This document shows positions 33,595 to 62,279 of a stretch of 64,000 nt of DNA, in pieces. How positions within the stretch are numbered: position 1 is the stretch's first letter; every line of letters starts with the position of its first letter. Origin of the DNA: Plumapathes pennacea (Eukaryota > Cnidaria > Anthozoa > Antipatharia > Myriopathidae); assembly GCA_964036295.1 (NCBI GenBank), contig OZ038462.1:39971680-40035679 (forward strand), in the 5' to 3' direction. Made by a program: the position numbers and the translations under genes. The notes below the pieces were generated by a model. The model saw only the letters and a list, made by a program, of their open reading frames with translations, searched no databases and had not been told where the DNA came from.

Positions 33595-34937
33595 CCTCCG
33601 GAACAGCTGATCGATCCACAATGTATATGTAAATTTCGTGCACACTTTCTCCACATTTATTTTGCGACAAGCACGGTGAAACGGGTCGTTTTTAAGACTT
33701 TAATTTTATCATGGTTGTAATGTTGTCTGTGTTGGTCTGATTCAGAAAGAAATAAGAATAAGCTAGATTAATTTTTATCTTTTGAATGTGATTCAATTTT
33801 CCGCAGCCGACCTTGAACCTGCGCACATGTTTTCAAGCCGTACAGCGGAAATAAATGCACGGCACTAGAAGGCTTGTACATACCAAAGTCTTCATTCCTT
33901 AGTTTTTATTTTTCAATTCTACAGGTCATTTTATTTGTACATAATATAATATTCCTTGTGAATAGATGGTATACATAACAGTTTTATATTATACTGTGAC
34001 AACATTTTGTTGATTTACTGTAGGCCTACAACTTGAGTGGTAATATAAAACTAGTGAGTGCCATTATCTGGTATTTTATCAACAGTAATATACTGAATCG
34101 AAAGTTCTTGCAAAGCAAGAATTTCTGTGGATTTGCACACCTGCACTGGATGCTGGTCAACATGGGTTTTGATGTTTTAGGAGAACTGAGACTTTTTGAA
34201 GCAAATTTGGTTGTCTTCAGGTGGCACAATTGGATGCTGAAACCTTTAACAACATGTCAAAAATTTTCCAAAGTGATCCTCATTCAATTCTGAAACACAT
34301 CAAAATGTTTTATCCAAATATTTATTATATTTTCCATATTTGATTTTGTAGAATTAAAATACTTGAAATAGTTTGCAGTTCAGTTGATGTATGTGCAGGT
34401 CTTCTGTTATCTTTTTTGTGATAGAAATGCTATACTGCTGTTATTTTTAGAATTTCTTTGATTCCCTCTTCCATTCTTATTCACCCCTTCATGGATTTGA
34501 ATGCATGATGGGTGATCAGGTCAAATACATTGCATAAACAAATTTTGTTTTTCTGATCGGTAGATTCAGAGCACAGCACTCCAAATTAATATTGTCATTT
34601 GAAAGCTTTCAGTGGTTCTAGATTGAGAGATTTCACTATTAAACTGAGACTTCTTGCACGTGTCACTGTCATGTGTCTTTTTTCTTGCCCTGATTATCCA
34701 TCATACATTGAAATTCATAAAGGAGTCTATTGTGAGTGAATGAAATGCTCAGGGAGAACACGAGAGTAGCATAAGGAAACCACGAGGCCTCCGAGTGGTT
34801 TCCGGCGCTACTTGAGTGTTCTAACTTCCCAAGTCTTTAGATGAAGCTACATTACACGGGAACGTGTTATATATCTCTTTTATAAAATAATTAGTCAAGT
34901 AAAATACATCACGTATCGCGTCAGCGTGTAATATGCT

Positions 34938-35104
34938 CTTTTTATTATATAGACACGAGTGTTTTACTGGAAAATATACCGTGCGTAAAATCCATACCAA
35001 ACTACATCTGGGACCCGAGTGGCATATTTTCCATATCCTCACTAGCGTCATTTCCTGCACTGTGCAATTTCTCGTAAAACACTCGTGTCTAATATAATAA
35101 AAAG
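34938..35104. mobile_element. MITE with AGACACGAGTGTTTTAC ends
   Basis: The left arm TTATTATATAGACACGAGTG with GTTTTAC faces the right arm CGTAAAACACTCGTGTCTAA; about 30-base arms, span about 165 bp. Confidence 0.7.
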
Positions 35105-35107
35105 AAA

Positions 35108-35246
35108 ATTACACGGCGGCTTGAAGATATGGATTTTATTTTCTCGTGGTAAAAACAATATTTTACTCACTCGTGAAGTGCTCATTCGTAAAATATTATT
35201 TTTGCCACTTGAAAATAAAATTCATATCTTCGCGCCGTCGTGTAAT
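35108..35246. mobile_element. MITE with ATTACACGGCGGCTTGAAGA ends
   Basis: About 36-base imperfect arms (ATTACACGGCGGC...GATATGGATTTTATTTTC against its complement). Immediately follows the preceding element. Confidence 0.7.
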
Positions 35247-35746
35247 ATCCTCTATATCTTACACGGTTATTTAGCCAATCAGAATGCACGTAGTATCATA
35301 GTTATTTTATAATATCCAATATACTCTAGTTTAAAATTCTTGCCCCCCCTCTCCCCTCTCACACCAATGCCTCTCTATATCCTTCTCCCACAACCCCTGC
35401 TCCCTCCCCCAAACTTGCAAATCAAGATCCTGAAGGAGGCTTGGTAGAAATTGGGTGGGAGAGGGGCAAGTGGTGCCATGATTCCAATATAACTTGAGTT
35501 GACATAAGGTGAGCAAACTTTGAAAAATTAGAACACAAAGGATAAAAGAAATCAAATGAATTTATAAAGGGAAACGAAAAGGAAAATACTCTTTTTACCA
35601 CAACACACAAGTTTCTCGCTCTCTGATTGGTCGATTTACCGTGGTAAATAAGAGTCCAGACAACGATGCTGACGCCAGCATGTCACGTTTTGCAGCGAAA
35701 TACAACGAAAGTTTCCTGTATATTTCTAAATGTTGTGGTAAAAAAC

Positions 35747-35927
35747 AAATTTCCACTGGTTTGCCGTGGTGTGGACTCTTATTTACCACGATTTACGTCA
35801 TCACATGGTCAAAATTAGTTGCGGACTCACTCGGCGAAGCGCCTCGTGAGTCCACAACATTTTGACCATGTGATGACGTAAATCGTGGTAAATAAGAGTC
35901 CACACCACGGCAAACCAGTGGAAATTT
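35747..35927. repeat. 181-bp near-perfect hairpin upstream of CYFIP
   Basis: The left arm 35747-35814 is the exact complement of 35860-35927 (68 bp, no mismatch by eye). A second inner arm, GTTGCGGACTCAC facing GTGAGTCCACAAC, extends the fold around GGCGAAGCGCC. A partial third copy of the outer arm (CGTGGTAAATAAGAGTCC) is at 35639-35656. It ends 80 bp before the CYFIP start codon. Confidence 0.9.
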
Positions 35928-36007
35928 ATTAAATTGACATTGACTGGGTTGGGTCTCAGCGCGTAAATAACTTCCTCCATGCCTGCTTTGCATTGTGGGT
36001 GATAAAC

Positions 36008-54228
<18,221 letters not shown>

Positions 54229-54245
54229 ACGCAATACTGGAAGAC

Positions 54246-54349
54246 TATAGCCTCCTGACAAGCAGACCCACGAGCAGCTCAGTTTTGCTGTGCTGCACGT
54301 AGGTAAAGTAAAACAGGAGCTGCTTGTGGGTCTGCTGTCAGGAGGCTAG
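54246..54349. repeat. Hairpin in the CYFIP 3' UTR
   Basis: TAGCCTCCTGACAAGCAGAC with CCACGAGCAGCTC (54248-54280) faces GAGCTGCTTGTGGG with TCTGCTGTCAGGAGGCTA (54317-54349), leaving a loop of about 36 bases. It starts about 18 bases after the stop codon. Confidence 0.85.
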
Positions 54350-54800
54350 AAGACTAGGGCTAGTCTGAGAGATAAGCAAGAGCAGTGAATAATGAGAGTC
54401 TGACCCAGGCCCAAAATCCGTCAGTTTTCTGCGGAGTATCGTTTGCTATTATATATATTTTTTGACGGCTATTTTCGCTTAATGATTATATGCATAACGA
54501 CTTATTACCGACCACATATCCCTAGTGCAACTTGTTCACAATTACTGACGAAAGCAAAAACAAAACGTGAATCAGTCCGGAAGAACTTAGGAACTTAGGG
54601 ATTTAAAATTTAGATTAGAGTCAAGTGAAGTTATGGTGTAGCTGTTTTTCCATTGCATGGACTCAGGCACATGACTTTCTTTCGTTTTGGTAGATTTATT
54701 GTATATATCGCTTTCTACAGATATTACAAATAAGGTTAGGGCAGGGACACGAATATTTACTGCATTTGCAGTAATACGTTTTTTTACGTTTTGCAGGAAA

Positions 54801-54806
54801 AATAAA
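54801..54806 (+). promoter_or_regulatory. Candidate CYFIP poly(A) signal
   Basis: AATAAA 573 bases after the stop codon. Confidence 0.5.
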
Positions 54807-54819
54807 GCATGCCAGACAT

Positions 54820-55306
54820 TTTAGTGGATTATATTCTTCATTCTGGGTAATAGAAAGCCTCTTTCAAAAGAAGTGACGCCACGATAAACGCGGCAACTTT
54901 TGACTAATAAATACCAATGGGGTATGGGCTAGAATATTGGGATGGGCGGTCCTAATTGACGGGAGCCCATCACCCGCTCGACGATAATCTTGAGTTCATG
55001 GCCGGCGCGGAGAATTCGTGCCTTGATATATAATCTTTTATCTGAGTATTAAAAGCGCAACGTGTCCCCGTACTGTACCGGTGCCCTAGTCCCAGAAGCT
55101 TTCTACCAGAGGACGAAGAGCCAGTCTCGTCGCCCCCCGCCGTTGGTGGTAGGATCGCGGGCGCCGAATGCACCGACCGCCGGCTGGGGACTGCGTCTAG
55201 TTTCCGCGCTGGAGCTGTCAGCCTCGACATGGCCCGGTGTACACTATACGTATCTTAAATGAGGAATGTATTGCTGCACGGTGTTATGCGGCTCTGAGCA
55301 GAAACC
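54820..55306. other. CYFIP-COMMD6 intergenic, GC-rich
   Basis: No gene. 55060-55250 is CpG-rich, unlike its AT-rich surroundings, and immediately precedes the COMMD6 start, so it may be the promoter. Short open frames on both strands here look fortuitous. Confidence 0.45.
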
Positions 55307-57347
55307 ATGAAGACTGGGTCGTTGTTCCAAGACGTTCCTCAAGGTATGAAATCACTTATATTGAGCAATTTTGTTTAGTAGCGTATGAGGAACACTATGA
55401 TTAAGATTTCTTGGTTCGATTTTAGGCTACAATTCGGCGGTCGAGACTCTCAACACCGTTCCCCAAGGAGTTTTGGCGGAAATGGTAAGATTAATTATCG
55501 TATGCACGCGCATTGCTTTCTTTAAAACTTTCCTCTTGTCGTATTTTAGTCAGTAAAATGGAGCTACTGTTGCCGTGTGTTAGTGATAAACCATCGACTT
55601 TGACGTTCGTGTGGAAAAATATGTGGTTGAGAAAATAATACATCACAGTCATGTCCTGTAATGGGCTATTTTATGCCCCTCCTATCGAGGACCTTGGAAT
55701 TCTTCAGGGGTAAGCTGATGTTTTGCCCTGGAATTCCTCAGGGGTAAGAAAATTTTGCAATGGAAATCCTCAGGGGTAGGGAATTTTGACTGAGATTTCT
55801 TCAGGGGTCAAGTGTAAAAAATGAAAATCTTCAGGGGTAAACATGAATTTCTGCAGGGGGTCTGGTTTAGGACAGGAATTCCTCAGGGGTATAGTAAAAC
55901 CCTGGTCCTCGATAGGGGGGGGTACGGATATTAAATGGAATAGCCCAATAAGAATAAATATGTGCGAGCGCCGTACTGGGAGAATATTGGCCCGAGGTCT
56001 TGACCGTACAGACCGAGCTGCTGCGGCGAGGTCTGTTCGGTCAAGACTGAGGGCTGATATTCTCCCAGTACCGTTCCCAAGCAAACTCGGTTAATAAGAG
56101 ATTTATTACACGACTTTGTGATCATTAAAACCTGCACCGACCAGCAAAATCTTATGCCGTGCGTAAATCATAAACAAGAACATTCAGAGTACAAATCTTG
56201 CAAGCTTGGGGCATACAGACCCGATCTACATGTCTATTTCTTTGATTTATGAAAAACAAAATGTCAGAAAAGTAGAAGTAAAGGAGAAGTCACCAACTTC
56301 AGCGGAGCCAAATGAAACAAGTAAAACGAGTGGGATGAAAGACAAAAACTATATTTTGCGGATGCATCATATTAAGTCTACGAAGATTGACCAGTCTTAC
56401 TTTTGAAGAAAACAAACAGTGAAACACCAAAGCCATACCTGCTACTCAGCTCAATACGCATCTCGCTGACACTGTAAAATCTCGGTATTTAACAAATAGA
56501 ACAGCTTCAAGCATGCTCTGTTCAGAAATAAAGCATGCAGCAAGTGACGAGAGCACGAAAGAAGTGTAGGGAGAAATGTGAGCTGTTAGCTTGGATTGAA
56601 TTGTGTACCCTTTTAAAAGGAGCTTCAAGTCGCCTTCGAACACACATTCTGCAGTTCGTAGTTCTTGACGAAAATGAAAAACAACAGTAAAATGCTTTGC
56701 TATTGGCACACCTTAGCTTGGCCTTGCCACTTTAAAGTTATGAAGTTAGTGAGTACGAAGTTTTTTCTGCAAAAACATTTTTTTGGCTTCAGTTAAACAG
56801 TTTATTTTTCAGATTTTGAGTTTGTTGAACTTGTAATGTTACGATGATTAATACGCTTCATTATAGAGCCGCTCAACCTCATGGGTTGTTCTGCAGTCAT
56901 TTAGACATACCTGGTTCCTGTTATTGGAATTATTTGTTTGATTTTGGCCATATGCAATTTTAGGAATGGCATGCGTACGCACTACGCATTTTTCCAAACA
57001 TTAGCGCGATCGCTGTATGTAGGTAAAATTATTTTGTAATTTATTCTTTTTTCTTGCAGTGTCATGATGTTGCATTATTTATTGGCCATAAAATCAATGT
57101 CGTTCCCTTTGACCATTACCAGAAGGTATTCAGTATTGTAACTCCATACATTAGGATCCAAAGCTCAAATCAACTGCAGAAATGGAATTCATTTGGAAAC
57201 ATTTCACAGTGGAAAAAGTGTCATATTCATAAATTGAAGAATGTGGGAATTTATTTTGTGACAAATATGCAAGACAGACCTGGCAACCTTCCTTACATAA
57301 TTTATGCACACTATATTTCCAGGTCTCCCTCACAGTCAAGTCAATCT

Positions 57348-57443
<96 letters not shown>

Positions 57444-60400
57444 TTATCTTCTGCGAAATCATGCCAATTGAGCTATTAGAACATTGCTCCAGTCTACAAA
57501 TAGGGCCCAGACTTCTTCTCCATCATGAAAAATTGTCAAGGATGGCATTTCCGTCATTTGTAAATTTATGAATCACACCAATTCTCCTACTTTAAAGCTC
57601 TAGCTACAGTCAGTGGAACCTCTCTAAGCAACCATTTCTGGTTAGTGACTGCCACCCTAGAGTATCGCTCCCCCACCCCCTACTTTACAGAAAAACTTAC
57701 TGGAGGTTCTACAAACTGTATTTAGAACTTGTCTGATTTATTTGACATGAAAAAAGGTTTCATTATGACTCAGTAAAAGCTCAAAAAGCTCAAGGTTTAG
57801 CTTAACAATCTACCCCAACCCTGACCCCCAGACCCAAGGCCTGAATCTCTTGCCTGAACATTTGTTGACTTGGTATCCCTGACAAGAGTTTTATCATTTT
57901 GTGAACAGACACTGAGTGGTGAATTGTTTTTTTTCTCTGTTTAATGTCATAGTGTCTTGAAGATGCTGGCCTGAGATGTGATCCAAAAGTTCTATTCAAT
58001 GCTGTGAGCTACATTTTTAGGTCAGTCAACTATTGAAAGTGAGAGAGTGTTACCAATAAAACCCTTTCACTCCCAAGAGTGATCAACTTCAATTTTTCTT
58101 CTTCAGTTTCTCGCACAGTTTCTTCTTAAGAAGGAGAATCTGTATTTTGAGCATGAGAGTGAAAGGGTTAACAGACTTGTGTTATTAAAGAAATAAAGCA
58201 TGCGTCAGCGTGCGTTATTGAGTTATAGGATGCACGTGGAAATTTGAACGAACACTCGAGAAGTTTGAAGAAGCACGAGGCGGCGCCAAGTGCTTCTCCA
58301 AACTTCTCGAGTGTTCGTTCAAATTCCCACGTACATCTATAACTCAATATACGTACACTGACAAGTGCTTTATTTCTTTTATAAGATAAGGCAAATGAAT
58401 TTTGTAAAAACCAACAAAGGAAAAATTGAATTTGATGCAAGCTGACGTCAAATTGACGCGCGCGTGCGTATGCTGAGTTATAATGCATGCGCGTTTACCA
58501 ATCAGATTGTGCGTACTGTCCATTTGTATATTATTTTTTTGTGTAATTTACTGTAGAGTTAAAAATAGATGCTTAAAAAAAGAAAATAAGGTCTGTGGAG
58601 GTTGGTGTAGGCTCATATTGGATCACTTGACTACCATGTTCTAGAAATCGCATTTCATGCAAAATTCTGGGCAATTTTTAATTTTTTATAACTGCTTGCT
58701 GCTTAGTTGTGTCACTGAAACTCCTTTTCGTGTTGTGTGGTTTACCAGAACAGCTGCACAAGCTAAAGTTCCAGCTGACAAACTTGTGAGTGAATTAAGT
58801 TCATCCATGGAATGGAAGGAATATACACTGGAAGCTATTAAACAAGTCTGGAGTAGTCAGGTAATTAAAATTATCACTTTATTACTTTTATTATTTACCT
58901 ACTTTATTGAATAATAGATGTCAATGAATTACCAGAATTTCACTGGTTCTAAAAACTGATATTTTTATTGCGTGTGATACCTTTACTTTTGAAAGATAAA
59001 AATGATATTGCAACTGGAACTAAAGGCCATGAAATTTTATAGATATCTTTTATAATTAACAAAACATTACATGGCCGCATAGAGATACTGTATGGATTTT
59101 AGCTTCTCATGTTGATATTTATTATCTCTCTTTATTATCTGGGCGGTCATGTAATGTTCAACTATGCTGTATATCAGGTAGCCAATCCTGAGAGTACTGT
59201 ATATTAAAACCCAAAGCTTATTTAGTTCACTCACATTACAAAAATTTAAACAGAAATGTAATCAAGCATGTAAATTAATAACACTTTTAGGTCCAAAAGA
59301 GTTCTTATTTTCCCTAACAGATGGCAATATTATTATCTTTCCTCAGAGAGAAAACTTGCTTTTTCTCTCCAATACTCTATAAAGTACTATAAATAAGACG
59401 TATATAAAATGAGAAACTTTGCCAATCCTGTCATAGTCGTTTAATTAGCTAGAACAAGACTTTCGCTTCGCCATTTTCATATGGCAGAGTGTCTGCAACA
59501 GCAGTGAGCCAATTACCATGGGCCCTGTTTAACACTGAAGGCAGTCACTGCCAGACATTTAGTGCATCCTAAGTTCTGTCACGTCCCAGTGGTATTTTTA
59601 TTTAGAGACGGGACAGCCATTTACATTGTGATTCCAGCCAGTCTGAGACAGGATTTTACACCTCAATTAACTTTTGTTTTGTAGGGGAAGCTCTTGTGCA
59701 GCCCAAGTGTTGTTCCAACACTTCAGGTCGGACAGGTCAGTGTATATTACACACAGCGCATTGAGTGCAGCTTATTTTTAGTAAATATGAGATTGTTTGA
59801 GGGTTTATAGTTATCATTAATAGGATTAGGATATATGGCTCATACTTTGATTGGATAGAATCTTATACTTTAAGAATTCAAGGGCGTCTTTCTTTAGAAG
59901 TGTTTCAAATTGGATCAAATAAATGGAATATATGGTGGCTGTTTGTCTGCGATTTATGTCGCCGAGTGCTCAGCTGTCTCGATGAAAGGAAGTTTAGTGA
60001 AAATCCGATTTCCGTCCAACATCTGGCGGGGATTCCGTGAATAGTGTTCCTATAGCCACAGTACACACCTGATAGCTTGCTCTCAGAGGAAAGGAATAAA
60101 TGCGTGTTCTTGTTAAGTACTGTAGCTCCAAGGGAATTGGGCCAGTGAGAGGAAAGGCTGCAGCCGTTTGGCTGTTTTCGTTATTTTCCGTGTTCCCTTG
60201 AGTACGCATGAAAATACTGCAAGCTACACGGTCCCATAGCTGTTCAAGGACCAGGTTACCTATGAATAATAAATTGATGATTCGTTTGATAGTTTTTCGT
60301 ACTGCATGATGTATTCCCGGCCAATTTAAAGGAGAATAATGGAGCCAAAGGGTTATCCCTTTTAATACGGCGGTCCAATTTTTCAAAGCACAGTTAGGCT

Positions 60401-62135
60401 TATCCTGGTTAAGTTATAATCTTTCCTGGCTCAAAACCCTGCAGTTTGCGAGAGAATGAAATTGGGTAATCCTAGATTTTTTATAGGCTTCGAACTGGGA
60501 CCTCAGATTCATTTTTGTCGAGAATTTTTGCTTGATGTGAAATTTAGCAATTTCGAATTATAAAACGTGCCATTAAAATACACTCCTCGTTTGAACGGTA
60601 TGCAGGTCTTGTATTTTTGCCCATGCTATGAGAACATAACGAAAACAGACATTCCGAGCAGGCCTCAAAGCGCATTCGCAAGGCGACGGTTCCGGAAGTT
60701 GTACTAAAAACACGCAGTCAGTTCCAGCTTCATGTAAGCCTGTACTGAATGAGCCCACACATGAAGGCGTGCCCACACACAGCGGACACATCGCAAATCA
60801 GTGGAAAGTATGAATCCGCAGAGGATAGCTTGACGCCGTATTTCTAAAGATTCCTTCCTAATAAAAGTGAATCAGTATAATTATATATATATATATAATC
60901 CTCGGGCAGATTATCTTCGTTGTTGACGCGTGCGAAAGTACGCGAAAGTTCCAGGGGGTTTCCTCTTTTGTTGTGTTTTGTACGATTTGGTGACCATTTC
61001 TTGTTTTTGTTTTGCCATTTCAGCTCATCGACATGAAATGGAAGTTGTCTGTCGGCGTGAGTTCTAGTTCTTGTCGAAGCCTCAGTTCGCCGTATGTCAC
61101 TGTTCGGATGACCGTGGCAGATCCCTCTGGAAACCCGGCGACAAAGTCCTTTGAAATGACGATTGCTGAGTTTAAGGTGAGTGTCTGTTGGCGTTTCTTT
61201 CTGGGACGGATAAAGTTTGAATAAATTTCGGGGGGTGGAGACGGTTGTTGTTGCTTTTTTTTTTTTTTTTTTTTTCCCTGGTGTTTCTTTTAATCCTTAT
61301 TGTTTGAAATACTTTTACCCAAACAGCAGCTCCAAATATTTCTCGATACATCAGTGTTGTATCAGCCCTAAACTAAAAGACTTTACCAATCAACCGTGCT
61401 ACCCTTGTTCTGAAAGAGACACAAAGACGTACGTCTTTCAAATTTAAATCGTCTTCTTTGATTTGGACGAGAAGAGAGTAAATACGCAAAAGCGTGGAGA
61501 TTTATGCAGCTCTTCATTTTCGAAGACTCCTGAAGGAGAGAAGTGGTCGGCGTTCCCTCACTTCATCTGGGTAAACCACACAGTATCAAATTGACAGATC
61601 TCTTTGCTACTGTATATATATGCATATGTTTCTGGAGATCTCTAAAGAAAAAAAGAAAATTGAAGTTGTGAACATTATCACAACTGATGATTTATGGGAC
61701 ATTGCGGAGGGTATCCTGGGTGAACGATACTAAGCTTTTAGTGACCTGTACTTAGATCAAATCAGGATGAGGGTGACGCAAACGAGAGCGCGAGAAAGAT
61801 CTTCTATACGTACGTCTCTTTTTATTTTATGATTGTCTTCCTCTTACTTTGTGCAAAGCTCCATTCGAGATTTATTCGGTATTTCCTTGTCATATTCCGA
61901 AACGTTTTCGTCCTGTTTTTCTTTGCTTTCTTTTTCTGTTTATGCGATGAATAACACATAAATAAACGTCAATTTCAGACCCTCGCGGTGAAGGTTCGAG
62001 TATCTCGAACCCGTTTATAGCCACTGACGACTTTTTTGATCGAATGGGCGAAATTTAGATTTTTTTCTTTCTTCTTCCTCCTAGAAATTTGCCGGACAAA
62101 TGAGAGAAATATCTTCAGTGCTGGAGACAGTCTGA
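55307..62135 (+). CDS. COMMD6: COMM domain-containing protein 6
   Basis: Eight exons: 55307-55343, 55426-55484, 57060-57125, 57953-58020, 58749-58860, 59685-59735, 61024-61176, 62085-62135. GT-AG introns, in-frame joins, 198 aa. Residues 132-198 form the COMM domain: QLIDMKWKLSVGVSSSSCRS, LSSPYVTVRMTVADPSG, KSFEMTIAEF, and the end REISSVLETV, all close to human COMMD6 (WKLGMAVSSDTCRSL, FEMTIPQF, AAVIETV). Residues 1-131 supply an N-terminal helical (HN) domain, as in other animals; the human protein has lost most of it. COMMD proteins assemble with CCDC22/CCDC93 (CCC complex) in endosomal recycling and modulate NF-kB. The start is the first ATG after a GC-rich leader. Intron 2 (1.6 kb) and intron 4 hold MITEs and an (AT)n array lies in intron 3. 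Poly(A) signal AATAAA is at 62268-62273. Confidence 0.93.
55662..55947. mobile_element. MITE with internal CCTCAGGGGTA repeats
   Basis: COMMD6 intron 2. The ends TGGGCTATTTTATGCCCCTC and CTATCGAGGACC face GGTCCTCGATAGGGG and GGAATAGCCCA. The interior has seven units about 33 bp apart containing GGAATTCCTCAGGGGTA or variants. Confidence 0.8.
55972..56072. mobile_element. Short palindromic element
   Basis: The left arm GTACTGGGAGAATATTGGCC with GAGGTCTTGACCG faces CGGTCAAGACTGAGGG with CTGATATTCTCCCAGTAC. About 100 bp in COMMD6 intron 2. Confidence 0.75.
57349..57440. repeat. (AT)n microsatellite, about 46 units
   Basis: Uninterrupted TA/AT array in COMMD6 intron 3. It produces an IYIYIY open frame that is not a gene. 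Confidence 0.97.
58059..58172. mobile_element. Compact MITE with AACCCTTTCACTC ends
   Basis: COMMD6 intron 4. AAACCCTTTCACTCCCAAGA at the left and GAGAGTGAAAGGGTTAAC at the right. Inner words TGATCAACTTCAATTTT and CTTAAGAAGGAGAATCTGTA match the longer relative at 30440-30662. Confidence 0.75.
58184..58380. mobile_element. Long-arm hairpin element in COMMD6 intron 4
   Basis: Arms of about 80 bases with some mismatches. AAAGAAATAAAGCATGCGTC with GAACGAACACTCGAGAAGTT faces AACTTCTCGAGTGTTCGTTC with GACAAGTGCTTTATTTCTTT, and the centre is GAGGCGGCGCCAAGTG. Confidence 0.85.
61252..61276. repeat. Poly(T) tract
   Basis: T run of about 25 in COMMD6 intron 7. Confidence 0.9.
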
Positions 62136-62267
62136 CTAACATAGGAACCAAATGGTCACCGAAAGGAATTGTCTACTTGTTAATATCACATGAAAATTAT
62201 AGTTCTGGAATGTTCCTAAGACTTGAAAAGCGATCCAGTTTTATTTTGTGCACGAACGCCCTTTGAT

Positions 62268-62273
62268 AATAAA
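62268..62273 (+). promoter_or_regulatory. Candidate COMMD6 poly(A) signal
   Basis: AATAAA 133 bases after the stop codon. Confidence 0.65.
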
Positions 62274-62279
62274 GAACAT

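Larger units (their letters stand above)
33856..36007. other. TFAP4-CYFIP spacer, MITE-rich
   Basis: No gene recognised. It contains the palindrome at about 34763-34825 (GGTTTCC arms around GAGGCCTC), elements at 34938-35104 and 35108-35246, a C-rich tract at 35340-35410, and the hairpin at 35747-35927. The CYFIP promoter should be within the last few hundred bases. Confidence 0.6.

Noticed and set aside
54970-55262. Open frames with Ser/Gly/Arg-rich sequence upstream of COMMD6
   Set aside because: Explained by local high GC; no splice or family support.
57349-57440. IYIYIY protein-like open frame
   Set aside because: Direct translation of the (AT)n array.
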